From assembly GCF_014168815.1 (NCBI RefSeq), contig NZ_AP021972.1, positions 4,154,001-4,218,000 on the forward strand: DNA of 64,000 nt, in the 5' to 3' direction. The notes under the pieces were generated by a model. That model searched no databases. It had not been told where the DNA came from and saw only the letters and a program-made list of their open reading frames with translations. The position numbers and the translations under genes are program-made. This document shows, piece by piece, positions 25,594 through 34,166 of this stretch (position 1 is the stretch's first letter; each line of letters begins with the position of its first letter). The stretch comes from Klebsiella sp. WP3-W18-ESBL-02. Its GTDB lineage: Bacteria; Pseudomonadota; Gammaproteobacteria; Enterobacterales; Enterobacteriaceae.

Positions 25594-25619
25594 CAAGGCG
25601 GGAGTCATTTCCCGCCTTG
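25594..25619 (+). terminator. Terminator between dksA and gluQ
   Basis: Ten-base-pair stem (caaggcggga / tcccgccttg) with a six-base loop followed by ttgttttta. It lies only 21 bp upstream of the gluQ start. Published work in Shigella describes dksA-gluQRS read-through limited by a terminator at this position, so gluQ expression may depend on escape from this hairpin. Confidence 0.88.
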
Positions 25620-25639
25620 TTGTTTTTATTGCTATCAAC

Positions 25640-26536
25640 ATGTCATCACAATCTTACATCGGGCGATTTGCCCCCTCTCCTTCCGGTGAGCTGCATTTCG
25701 GCTCGTTAATTGCCGCGTTAGGCAGCTACCTCCAGGCTCGCGCTCAGCAGGGCATCTGGCGAGTGCGCATCGAAGATATCGATCCCCCTCGTGAAGTTCC
25801 CGGTGCTGCAACCACCATTTTGCATCAACTGGAACATTACGGCCTGCACTGGGACGGCGACGTGCTGTGGCAATCGCAGCGCCACGACGCCTACCGAGAA
25901 GCGCTGGCGTGGCTGAAAAACCAGAACCTGTGCTACTACTGCACCTGCACGCGCGCGCGAATTCAGCAGATTGGCGGCACCTATGACGGCTACTGCCGTG
26001 ACCGACACAACGGCCCGCAAAACGCTGCGCTGCGCCTGCGTCAGTCCCATCCGGTGATGGCATTTACCGATTTACTGCGCGGTCGCCTGACCGCCGATGA
26101 ACGTCTGGCGCGGGAAGATTTTATTATTCATCGCCGTGATGGGTTATTTGCCTATAATCTCGCGGTGGTGGTGGATGACCATTTCCAGGGCGTCACCGAG
26201 ATTGTGCGCGGCGCAGACCTTATCGCACCGACCGTCAGGCAGATTTCCCTGTACCAGCAGTTTGGCTGGCCCGTACCGGACTACATTCACCTGCCGCTGG
26301 CATTGAATGAAGAAGGTGCTAAACTTTCGAAGCAAAATCATGCACCTGCTTTACCTACCGGCGACCCGCGCCCGATACTCATTGCGGCGCTGCGTTTTTT
26401 AGGCCAGCCGGTAACTGACCAGTGGCAGGATTTTAGCACGGCCGATTTATTGCAAAATGCGGTCGCTCAGTGGTCGCTAACGTCAGTACCTGAGACGGCG
26501 AAGATCAATCCGCCATTCTCAAACGCGTCATGCTGA
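25640..26536 (+). CDS. gluQ: Glutamyl-Q tRNA(Asp) synthetase
   Basis: GluRS paralogue lacking the anticodon-binding domain; it attaches glutamate to queuosine at position 34 of tRNA(Asp). 298 residues, typical. The HIGH-like motif is FAPSPSGELHFGSL near residue 10-23, and the KMSKS-like motif is KLSKQ in EGAKLSKQNHAPAL. Zinc ligands are readable as CTC..Y..C (YYCTCTRARIQ and GTYDGYCRD). No clear Shine-Dalgarno precedes the ATG, because the dksA terminator occupies that space; this fits low, read-through-dependent expression. Confidence 0.95.
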   Translation: MSSQSYIGRFAPSPSGELHFGSLIAALGSYLQARAQQGIWRVRIEDIDPPREVPGAATTILHQLEHYGLHWDGDVLWQSQRHDAYREALAWLKNQNLCYYCTCTRARIQQIGGTYDGYCRDRHNGPQNAALRLRQSHPVMAFTDLLRGRLTADERLAREDFIIHRRDGLFAYNLAVVVDDHFQGVTEIVRGADLIAPTVRQISLYQQFGWPVPDYIHLPLALNEEGAKLSKQNHAPALPTGDPRPILIAALRFLGQPVTDQWQDFSTADLLQNAVAQWSLTSVPETAKINPPFSNASC

Positions 26537-26591
26537 GCTATGATTAGCCGCTATTTTTTTGTCCTGGATTCTGATATTACCGAGGTGCACC

Positions 26592-27989
26592 ATTTTTACC
26601 CGAGTCGCTAATTTTTGCCGCAAGGTGCTAAGCCGTGAGGAGAGCGAGGCTGAAAACGCCATCGTGAAACCTGCTATGACTGTCATTCCGCGCGAGCAGC
26701 ACGCTATTTCCCGCAAAGATATCAGCGAGAACGCCCTCAAGGTTCTTTATCGTCTGAATAAAGCAGGCTACGAGGCTTACCTCGTCGGCGGCGGCGTCCG
26801 CGACCTGCTGTTAGGCAAAAAACCCAAAGATTTTGACGTCACCACCAGCGCCACGCCCGAGCAGGTACGTAAACTGTTCCGCAACTGCCGCCTGGTTGGC
26901 CGTCGCTTCCGCCTGGCCCACGTCATGTTCGGCCCGGAAATCATCGAAGTCGCGACTTTCCGCGGGCATCATGAAGATGGTCAGTCCGATCGCGCCACCT
27001 CGCAGCGCGGTCAAAACGGTATGCTGCTGCGCGACAATATCTTCGGTTCCATCGAAGAAGACGCCCAGCGCCGCGACTTTACCATCAACAGCCTTTATTA
27101 CAGCGTTGCCGACTTTACCGTACGCGATTACGTTGGCGGCATGCAGGATCTCAGCGACGGCGTGATTCGCCTGATCGGCGATCCGGAAACCCGCTACCGC
27201 GAAGACCCGGTGCGTATGCTGCGCGCCGTACGCTTTGCCGCGAAGCTGAGTATGCGCATCAGCCCGGAAACCGCCGAGCCGATTCCGCGGCTGGCCACCC
27301 TGATGAACGACGTGCCGCCGGCGCGCCTGTTTGAAGAAGCGCTGAAGCTGTTACAGGCGGGCTATGGTTACGACACCTACAAGCTGCTGTGCGAATACAA
27401 CCTGTTCCAGCCGCTGTTCCCGACCATCACCCGCTACTTCACCGAAGATGGCGATAGCCCGATGGAGCGCATCATCGCGCAGGTGCTGAAGAACACCGAT
27501 AACCGTATTCACAACGATATGCGCGTTAACCCGGCGTTCTTGTTCGCCGCGATGTTCTGGTATCCGCTGCTCGAAATGGCACAGAAAATTGCCCAGGAGA
27601 GCGGGCTGGCCTACTACGACGCCTTTGCGCTGGCCATGAATGAAGTGCTGGACGAAGCCTGCCGTTCGCTGGCCATACCGAAACGTATTACCACCCTGGT
27701 GCGGGATATCTGGCAGCTGCAGCTGCGCATGTCGCGCCGTCAGGGCAAGCGCGCGTGGAAGCTCATGGAGCACCCGAAATTCCGCGCGGCCTACGATCTG
27801 CTGGCGCTGCGTGCCGAAGCTGAACACAACGGCGAATTACAGCGTCTGTCCCAGTGGTGGAGCGAGTTTCAGGTGGTTGCGCCGCCGGCACAGAAAGAGA
27901 TGCTCAACGATCTGGGCGATGAGCCTGACGCTCGCCGTCGCCATCGCCGCCCGCGTAAACGCGCGCCGCGTCGTGAAGGCTCTTCATGA
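26592..27989 (+). CDS. pcnB: Poly(A) polymerase I, AUU start codon
   Basis: Adds 3' poly(A) tails that promote RNA decay and control ColE1-type plasmid copy number. No ATG, GTG or TTG suits the conserved N-terminus (FTRVANFCRKVLSREESEAE); an ATT at 26592, preceded by GAGGTG, gives 465 residues, the E. coli length. E. coli pcnB is documented to use AUU, which limits expression. Nucleotidyltransferase motif LVGGGVRDLLLGKKPKDFDV with Asp80 and Asp82, and the RNA-binding neck and head regions, are intact. The C-terminal tail is Arg-rich. The stop overlaps the folK start by ATGA. Confidence 0.93.
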   Translation: MFTRVANFCRKVLSREESEAENAIVKPAMTVIPREQHAISRKDISENALKVLYRLNKAGYEAYLVGGGVRDLLLGKKPKDFDVTTSATPEQVRKLFRNCRLVGRRFRLAHVMFGPEIIEVATFRGHHEDGQSDRATSQRGQNGMLLRDNIFGSIEEDAQRRDFTINSLYYSVADFTVRDYVGGMQDLSDGVIRLIGDPETRYREDPVRMLRAVRFAAKLSMRISPETAEPIPRLATLMNDVPPARLFEEALKLLQAGYGYDTYKLLCEYNLFQPLFPTITRYFTEDGDSPMERIIAQVLKNTDNRIHNDMRVNPAFLFAAMFWYPLLEMAQKIAQESGLAYYDAFALAMNEVLDEACRSLAIPKRITTLVRDIWQLQLRMSRRQGKRAWKLMEHPKFRAAYDLLALRAEAEHNGELQRLSQWWSEFQVVAPPAQKEMLNDLGDEPDARRRHRRPRKRAPRREGSS

Positions 27990-28465
27990 CCCTCGCTTAT
28001 ATTGCGCTCGGCAGTAATTTAGCCTCTCCGCTGGAGCAGGTTAATGCTGCCGTGCAAGCGATCGGCAACATCCCCGACAGCCGTATCGTGGCGGTCTCCT
28101 CGTATTACCGCACACCGCCATTAGGCCCGCAGGATCAGCCTGATTATCTGAACGCCACCGTAGCGCTGGAAACCACTCTCGCCGCCGAAGCACTGCTGGA
28201 TCATACTCAACGTATTGAGCTGCAGCAGGGGCGCGTGCGCAAAGCCGAGCGTTGGGGGCCGCGCACGCTGGATCTCGATATTATGCTGTTCGGTGATGAG
28301 GTCATCCGTACCGAGCGCCTGACCGTCCCCCATTACGACATGAAAAACCGGGGTTTTATGCTGTGGCCGCTGTTTGAAATTGCCCCTGAGCTGCATTTCC
28401 CCGACGACGGACGCTCGCTGGCAGAATGCCTGCGCCAGCTCCCGCCCTGTCCCGACAGCTGGTAG
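27986..28465 (+). CDS. folK: 6-hydroxymethyl-7,8-dihydropterin pyrophosphokinase
   Basis: Transfers pyrophosphate from ATP to 6-hydroxymethyl-dihydropterin in folate biosynthesis. 159 residues, as in E. coli HPPK. Conserved blocks: YIALGSNLASP, SSYYRTPPLGPQDQPDYLNA, and the metal-binding RTLDLDIMLFGD followed by VPHYDMKNRGFML. Its ATG overlaps the pcnB stop by four bases, so the two are translationally coupled. It is the last backbone gene before the fimbrial operon. Confidence 0.97.
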   Translation: MTLAYIALGSNLASPLEQVNAAVQAIGNIPDSRIVAVSSYYRTPPLGPQDQPDYLNATVALETTLAAEALLDHTQRIELQQGRVRKAERWGPRTLDLDIMLFGDEVIRTERLTVPHYDMKNRGFMLWPLFEIAPELHFPDDGRSLAECLRQLPPCPDSW

Positions 28466-29066
28466 ACCGCATACCGATTATTCTCTCTGCAATGATTCAA
28501 ACATACAGGTAAGCGCGCGCTGCGTTCCTGGCATGCCAGCCAGGCACAGGCTAATAACAGGCAATCACAAAAAAGACATTTAATGTGATATTAAATAATA
28601 CTATTAATGTTTAATTTACATAATGAACACTGCTCGCCATCTTTTCGCGTAATATTTTATAAATTCATTATTCAATAATTCTAAACGCATTGTATTTATC
28701 AATATAAAAAATACATCATAGAAAAACCTTTCAATAAGCTCACTTTTCTCGAATGTTTTTTCATATCACTTTCTTATTTTATTCAGCAAAACATTTATAT
28801 GCGACGTAAATTATCGTCTCAAATCATCAGATTACCACGTATTTTTCAAAACAAATGATCGACAACAAGAATATCATAGACAAAATCTCTTTATCTGAGG
28901 GATAAAAAAACAAAATAACATATTTAATTACAATGAATAAAATTTTTATATTTATATAGTAAATTTTACAACCCAGCACGATATCAGGTTTAATAGCCGT
29001 GAATTAACATAACATTTTGTTACATTTTTAATTCATCTATTACCACTCTATATAAGGATATTCGTT
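28466..29066 (+). promoter_or_regulatory. AT-rich upstream region of the fimbrial operon
   Basis: About 600 bp without a gene. A small GC hairpin at 28527-28544 (cctggc / gccagg) may end the pcnB-folK transcript. From about 28570 the DNA becomes very AT-rich (14 G+C in the 60 bases from 28681). This is the kind of sequence H-NS binds and silences upstream of yad-type fimbriae; that role is inferred. I see no inverted repeats suggestive of an invertible promoter and no recombinase gene. A ribosome site (aaggatatt) precedes the pilin start at its right end. Confidence 0.5.
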
Positions 29067-29657
29067 GTGAAGAAAAACATCATCGCGCTGTCGGTCGCGC
29101 TCTCTGCCGCACTGCTCTCCTCTTCTGCATTCGCCCTCGACGGCGGCCAGATCGATTTTGCCGGTCTGGTCAGCGACAATACCTGCATCCCACGCGTTAA
29201 CGGTGGCAGCCAGGATGGCCAGGTTCAGTTGAACACCGCCAAAGTGGCAGATATCCAGGCCGATAGTGGCGTCCAGCTTGGCGCTGCCGGCGTACAGCCG
29301 GAATCATTCTACATCACCGTCGACTGCGGTTCAGCCAACACCAACGCAAATGCCAACCTGAGCATGGCCTCTACGTTCTTCAGCAACAGCAACGGTACGC
29401 TGAATAACGATGATTCCATCTCCAGCCCGGCGGCTGGCGTGAACCTGGCGATTCATGAGGTTGACAGCTCCGGCGCAGCACTGGCTTACAAGCAGGTTAA
29501 AATCAACAACACCAGCGACGTCCACAAACAAAAATTTGGTGCTGACGGCGTGGCGAAATTTAACTTCGTGGTTTCTTATGTCAAGCAGTCGACCGCAGTG
29601 CAGATCAAGGCGGGCTACGTGAAGTCCAATACCGCATATACCCTGGTTTACGATTAA
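29067..29657 (+). CDS. yadN: Major fimbrial subunit, first copy (YadN-like)
   Basis: Exported pilin of a chaperone-usher fimbria, 196 residues from a GTG start with ribosome site AAGGA. Signal peptide KKNIIALSVALSAALLSSSAFA is cleaved before LDGGQ. The mature protein has the fimbrial hallmarks: an N-terminal donor strand (GQIDFAGLVSDNTC), a disulfide pair (Cys in DNTC and VDCGS) and the C-terminal beta-zipper ending in penultimate Tyr (AYTLVYD). It resembles K-12 YadN in position and sequence. A close second copy follows: by hand count 27 differences in about 172 mature residues. A short hairpin (agccc / gggct, 29661-29677) follows the stop. Confidence 0.9.
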   Translation: MKKNIIALSVALSAALLSSSAFALDGGQIDFAGLVSDNTCIPRVNGGSQDGQVQLNTAKVADIQADSGVQLGAAGVQPESFYITVDCGSANTNANANLSMASTFFSNSNGTLNNDDSISSPAAGVNLAIHEVDSSGAALAYKQVKINNTSDVHKQKFGADGVAKFNFVVSYVKQSTAVQIKAGYVKSNTAYTLVYD

Positions 29658-30111
29658 TTAAGCCCTTTCAAGGGGCTATTTTACGCCGTGAAGTAGCTCC
29701 TTTTTAAAGTACGGCGATTGATGAGCGAAGGGATGGCGAACGCTCAAACTTTTAAGTTCAACTTCAGCCACATTTCATTTTTTATAATAGTAAAAAATGA
29801 AATGTGATTATCAAACTCAATAAAAATAAAACATACTTAAATCATATAATAGTGAGTAAAAAAAACTCACCTCACAAATAAAACAATAAAGATACTGTAC
29901 AAAATACAGTATTTACATAAAAAACAGCCTTACATTAAACAAGCATCACACTTAAATAACATAATTAGACCTAACACAAACATAATATATTAACAAAATA
30001 AATAAGAAGCGAAGGAAATATCCATGTGAGTTATTTTTATACAGCGAGGGTATTCTCTATAATTGCGCCGGCTTGACGTAATATTTATTTTTTTAACAAG
30101 GATATTTCTAA
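29658..30111 (+). promoter_or_regulatory. AT-rich spacer between the two pilin genes with a perfect 16 bp inverted repeat
   Basis: 454 bp without a gene. It holds a weak terminator-like hairpin right after the first pilin (29661-29677) and a perfect 16 bp inverted repeat with a six-base loop at 29769-29806, all A/T-rich stem. A consensus -10 box TATAAT lies at 30058-30063, about 50 bp upstream of the second pilin, but without a good -35. The second pilin therefore may have its own promoter. The first copy may end at the hairpins. Confidence 0.5.
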
Positions 30112-30696
30112 ATGAAATTAAAGTTAATTGCACTGTCTCTCGTTCTGTCTGCAGCCTCCACCTCGGCATTTGCCATTGACGGCGGCCAGGTTGATTTCGC
30201 CGGTCTGGTCAGCGATAACACCTGTGTTCCACACGTTAACGGCGGCAGCCAGGACGGTCAGGTTCAGCTGAATACCGCGCAAGTAGGTGCTATTCAGGCC
30301 GATCTGGGCGTCCAGCTTGGCGCCGTTGGCGTACAGCCAGAGTCGTTCTACATTACCGTAGACTGCGGTTCAACGAATACCAACACCAAAGCTCACCTGA
30401 GCATGGCGTCCACCTTCTTCAGCAACAGTAACGGTACGCTGAATAACGATGACTCCATCAGCAGCCCGGCAGCCGGCGTGAATCTGGCAATCCACCAGGT
30501 CGACGGTTCCGGCGCGGCGCTGGCCTACAAACAGGTCAAAATCAACGATGCTGCCGATATCCATGATAGCGACTTCGGCGCCGACGGCGTGGCGAAATTC
30601 AACTTCGTCGTTTCTTACGTCAAGCAGTCCGGCGCGGTGCCAGTCAAGGCGGGCTACGTGAAGTCCAACACCGCGTATACCTTGACCTATAACTAA
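30112..30696 (+). CDS. yadN: Major fimbrial subunit, second copy (YadN-like)
   Basis: 194-residue exported pilin, paralogue of the preceding gene (about 84% identical in the mature part by hand count). Signal peptide KLKLIALSLVLSAASTSAFA, then IDGGQVDFAGLVSDNTC. Differences cluster in four exposed-looking stretches (around residues 55-65, 90-95 and 145-155), leaving the donor strand, cysteines and C-terminal AYTLTY motif unchanged. Both copies should therefore use the same chaperone and usher. Ribosome site AAGGA, eight bases from ATG. Which copy is the main shaft subunit cannot be told from sequence. Confidence 0.9.
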   Translation: MKLKLIALSLVLSAASTSAFAIDGGQVDFAGLVSDNTCVPHVNGGSQDGQVQLNTAQVGAIQADLGVQLGAVGVQPESFYITVDCGSTNTNTKAHLSMASTFFSNSNGTLNNDDSISSPAAGVNLAIHQVDGSGAALAYKQVKINDAADIHDSDFGADGVAKFNFVVSYVKQSGAVPVKAGYVKSNTAYTLTYN

Positions 30697-30711
30697 TCGT
30701 TAATACCTAAG

Positions 30712-30751
30712 AGGGGGAATAGCGTGCGCTTAAACGCGCAATATTCCCCCT
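30712..30751 (+). other. Long hairpin between pilin and chaperone genes
   Basis: Nine-base-pair outer stem (agggggaat / attccccct) with further complementarity (gcgt / acgc) inside, 16 bp after the second pilin stop and 25 bp before the chaperone start. No T run follows. Such hairpins between pilin and chaperone genes commonly protect the pilin mRNA 3' end or act as weak terminators, setting excess pilin over assembly proteins. Confidence 0.65.
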
Positions 30752-30776
30752 GAATCATCTCCATGGAGGAATCATA

Positions 30777-31520
30777 ATGACCAGGATGCGTCGTTCTCTT
30801 TATTTCACTCTTTCTGCCGTTGCTGCCTGTTCAGTCATACCTTCAGCGATGGCGGATATCGTTCTGTCCGGCACGCGCGTTATTTATAAAGAAGCGCAGA
30901 AAGATATTTCTATCCGTCTGGAAAATAAAGGTTCCCGCCCCGCATTGGTACAAAGCTGGCTGGACGACGGTAACCAGAATGCCGACCCGAGCACAATCAA
31001 CGTTCCTTTTAACGCCACGCCGCCGGTTTCCCGTATCGAGCCGGGCCGCGGGCAAACCGTCAAATTTACCTACACCGGCAGCCGCTCGTTGCCCAAAGAT
31101 CGCGAAAGCATCTATTGGTTTAACGTGCTGGAAGTGCCGCCCAAAATGAAAGACGACGACGTTAAAGAAAAAAACATTCTTCAGTTAGCGTTCCGGACGC
31201 GCATCAAGCTGTTTTATCGCCCCGAAGGTCTGGACGGCACCGCCGCAGAAGCCCCGCAGAAATTACAGTGGCGGATGCAGCAAAAATCCGGAAAGCCGGT
31301 CGTTCATGTCACTAACCCCACTGGTTATTTCGTATCCTTTAATAAAGTGGAGGCCATGGTCGGCGGGCGAAAATATACCGTTTCAGCCTCAATGGTCGCC
31401 CCCAAAGGCGAATCTGATTTCACTATTTCAGGGTTAACCGGTACGCCAGCCAAAACCAGCATTAGCTATGTCGCAATCAGCGATTTTGGCGGCGCCATTA
31501 ATGGCAAGGTGGATATTTAA
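30777..31520 (+). CDS. yadV: Periplasmic fimbrial chaperone (YadV/EcpD family)
   Basis: PapD-like chaperone that folds pilins in the periplasm by donor-strand complementation and delivers them to the usher. 247 residues: signal peptide ending near PSAMA, then the N-terminal Ig domain DIVLSGTRVIYKEAQKDISIRLEN with the conserved Arg, the FNVLEVPPK motif near residue 120, and the lysine in FRTRIKLFYRPEGL. Ends with SDFGGAINGKVDI, like K-12 YadV. Strong ribosome site GGAGG. The long F1-G1 loop (KMKDDDVKEKN) indicates the FGS or FGL-like subtype is not clear; the K-12 YadV match is the better guide. Confidence 0.93.
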   Translation: MTRMRRSLYFTLSAVAACSVIPSAMADIVLSGTRVIYKEAQKDISIRLENKGSRPALVQSWLDDGNQNADPSTINVPFNATPPVSRIEPGRGQTVKFTYTGSRSLPKDRESIYWFNVLEVPPKMKDDDVKEKNILQLAFRTRIKLFYRPEGLDGTAAEAPQKLQWRMQQKSGKPVVHVTNPTGYFVSFNKVEAMVGGRKYTVSASMVAPKGESDFTISGLTGTPAKTSISYVAISDFGGAINGKVDI

Positions 31521-31549
31521 CGCTTTTATTTAATACTTCGGATGCGCCA

Positions 31550-34150
31550 ATGAAACAGCGGTCAATACAATTCAGGATAACATTCCTGACTCGTTTTATT
31601 GCCTTTACCCTCCTGTCCGGCAGTCTTTCTGCGCGGGCCGAAAATGAAACGCTAGAATATGACAGCTCGTTTTTAATGGGGCCGGGCGCCAGCCAGGTCG
31701 ATCTCAGCCGTTATTCCAACGGTAACGCGATCTCCCCCGGCGTCTACGAAGTGAACGGCTACGTCAATAACGATCTGGTGACCACGCTAAAAGTCGAATT
31801 TATTGAAACCGCAAAAGGTAAAACACAGGCCTGTATAACGCCAAAAATATTAAGCCTGCTGCATATCCGCATGCCCGATGACCTGCCCGACAATGCGCTG
31901 CTGTTAGCCCGGGAAGACAGCGCGGACAGCTGTCTTAACCTCGCGCTGGCGATCCCTCAGTCTACGCTCAACTTCGACGGCGGCGACCAGCGGCTGGACG
32001 TAGGCGTACCGCAAATATGGGTGCAAAAAGGCTTCGCGAACTATGTCGATCCATCGCTATGGGATGACGGCGTTCCGGCCGCGATGCTGTCTTACAACGT
32101 CAGCGCCTGGAAAAGCCAGAACGACTACGGTGACGAAGACAGCGTATACGCAGGCTTTAACGGCGGCATCAACCTTGGCGCATGGCACTTTCGCGCACAG
32201 GGTAACTACTCGTGGCAAAAAGACGGCAGCAGCGATATTGAATACCAGAACCGCTACGTTCAGCGGGATATTGCCGCGCTGCGTTCTCAACTGGTGATCG
32301 GTGAAGCCAGCACCAGCGGCGAAAGCTTTGATACCGTCAGCCTGCGCGGCGTACGCCTGTACAGCGAATCGCAGATGCTGCCGCCGCAGCTCGCCAGCTA
32401 TGCGCCAACGATTCGCGGCGTCGCCAAAAGCAACGCTAAAGTGACCATCACGCAGAACGGCTACAAAATCTACGAAACCACGGTGCCGCCGGGGCCGTTT
32501 TCGATCGACGACCTTTCGCCGTCCGGCTACGGCGCGGACCTTGAGGTCACCATTACCGAAGCCGACGGCTCGAAGCACAGCTTTAGCCAGGCCTTCTCGT
32601 CGCTGGTACAAATGATGCACCCCGGCGTCGGCAGCTGGGATATCAGCATCGGCCAGGTCAACGACGACAGCCTGCATGACGAGCCGGGCCTCGCGCAGGG
32701 CACCTTCTACTACGGCCTCAACAGCACCTTCACCGGCTTTAGCGGCATTCAGGCCACCGACAACGGCTATTTTGCCGGGCTGCTGGGCGTTGGGATGAAC
32801 ACCCTCGTCGGCGCCATCTCCTTTGACGTGACGCAATCGCAGGCGGAGATCCCCGATGACAAAACCTACCGTGGCCAAAGCTACCGTATTTCCTGGAACA
32901 AGTTCTTCGCCCCGACGGACACATCGCTGAACATTGCCGCCTATCGCTATTCCACCAAAGATTATCTGGGGCTGAGCGACGCGCTGAGCATTATTGACGA
33001 TGCCGAACACAGCAGCGGCGACAACGCTCGCGGCATGAACGACTACTCGCGAATGAAAAACCAGTTCACCATCAGCCTCAACCAGAGCCTGAAGGATGAG
33101 GATATCAACTACGGTTCGCTGTACCTCACCGGCAGCTGGGCCGACTACTGGGTGACCAATGATTCGCGCAGCAGCTTCTCCGCCGGCTACAGCAACAGCA
33201 TCGGCTGGGCCAGCTACAGCATCAACCTGCAGCGTACCTACGACGAAGACGACAATCGCGACGATTCAGTCTACCTCAGCGTGACCATTCCGCTGGATAA
33301 ACTGCTGGGCACAGACCGCGACAGCGGCGGCTTCCGTACGCTGAACAGCAGCGTCAGCAGCGATTTCGACGGCAGCAACCAGTTTAATACCAGCGCCAGC
33401 GGCTACAGCGCCGACAACCGCTGGAGCTATAGCGTCAGCACCGCGTACAACATGGAAAAAGAGGGCAAAGACCTCTCCACCGTCAGTTCCTACGTCAGCT
33501 ACGACTCCAGTTACGGCAATGTCGCCGCCTCGGCGTCGGCCAGCAACGACAGTTCGCGTCAGTATTCATTAAATACCGACGGCGGCTTTGTGCTGCATAG
33601 CGGCGGCTTAACCTTCAGTAATCAGAGCTTTGGCGACAGCGATACTCTGGTGGTGATCGACGCCCCTGGCGCGCAGGGCGCACGTATCGACTACGGCAAC
33701 AGCACCGTTGACCGCTTTGGTTACGGTATTGGCAGTTCATTAACCCCGTACCGGGAAAATATCGTCTCACTTGATGTCAACGATCTGGATAACGACGTCG
33801 AAATGAAGAGCACCAGCGCCACCGTGATCCCCAGACGCGGCGCGGTGGTGGTCAGCAAATTCGAAACCGACCAGGGGAAATCCGCCATTCTCAACCTGGT
33901 GCGCAGCGACCGCCAGCCGGTGCCGTTCACCGCCGAAGTGTACGATCTCAGCAACAACCTGCTGGGCACGGTAGGCCAGGGTAGCCAGGCCTTCGTACGC
34001 GGCATCGGCGAAAGCGGCGAACTTGAAGTGCGCTGGAGTAAGCAGAATCAAACGCAGCGCTGCCGCGCGCGCTACCAGGTGGCGTCGGGCAACGACAAGC
34101 AGATGGGTAAAACCATCGTCCTGGGCGCCGTGCCCTGCCAAATGCAATAA
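31550..34150 (+). CDS. htrE: Fimbrial outer membrane usher (HtrE-like)
   Basis: Outer-membrane usher that accepts chaperone-pilin complexes and polymerises the fimbria across a 24-strand beta-barrel pore. 866 residues, the usual size. After the signal peptide: N-terminal domain YDSSFLMGPGASQVDLSRYS, barrel and plug with MLPPQLASYAPTIRGVAKSNAKV, and the C-terminal domains with a disulfide pair (Cys in QRCRARYQ and VPCQMQ). Close to K-12 HtrE along its length. Same operon, 29 bp after the chaperone. Confidence 0.95.
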   Translation: MKQRSIQFRITFLTRFIAFTLLSGSLSARAENETLEYDSSFLMGPGASQVDLSRYSNGNAISPGVYEVNGYVNNDLVTTLKVEFIETAKGKTQACITPKILSLLHIRMPDDLPDNALLLAREDSADSCLNLALAIPQSTLNFDGGDQRLDVGVPQIWVQKGFANYVDPSLWDDGVPAAMLSYNVSAWKSQNDYGDEDSVYAGFNGGINLGAWHFRAQGNYSWQKDGSSDIEYQNRYVQRDIAALRSQLVIGEASTSGESFDTVSLRGVRLYSESQMLPPQLASYAPTIRGVAKSNAKVTITQNGYKIYETTVPPGPFSIDDLSPSGYGADLEVTITEADGSKHSFSQAFSSLVQMMHPGVGSWDISIGQVNDDSLHDEPGLAQGTFYYGLNSTFTGFSGIQATDNGYFAGLLGVGMNTLVGAISFDVTQSQAEIPDDKTYRGQSYRISWNKFFAPTDTSLNIAAYRYSTKDYLGLSDALSIIDDAEHSSGDNARGMNDYSRMKNQFTISLNQSLKDEDINYGSLYLTGSWADYWVTNDSRSSFSAGYSNSIGWASYSINLQRTYDEDDNRDDSVYLSVTIPLDKLLGTDRDSGGFRTLNSSVSSDFDGSNQFNTSASGYSADNRWSYSVSTAYNMEKEGKDLSTVSSYVSYDSSYGNVAASASASNDSSRQYSLNTDGGFVLHSGGLTFSNQSFGDSDTLVVIDAPGAQGARIDYGNSTVDRFGYGIGSSLTPYRENIVSLDVNDLDNDVEMKSTSATVIPRRGAVVVSKFETDQGKSAILNLVRSDRQPVPFTAEVYDLSNNLLGTVGQGSQAFVRGIGESGELEVRWSKQNQTQRCRARYQVASGNDKQMGKTIVLGAVPCQMQ

Positions 34151-34166
34151 ATTGCGAGGATCAAGG

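Noticed and set aside
28466..29066. Phase-variable invertible promoter for the fimbriae
   Set aside because: No pair of inverted repeats of useful length flanks the region, and no fim-type recombinase gene is nearby.
32057..33010. Open frame of 317 codons antisense to htrE
   Set aside because: Shadow of a GC-rich usher gene in another frame. No start site or recognisable domain.
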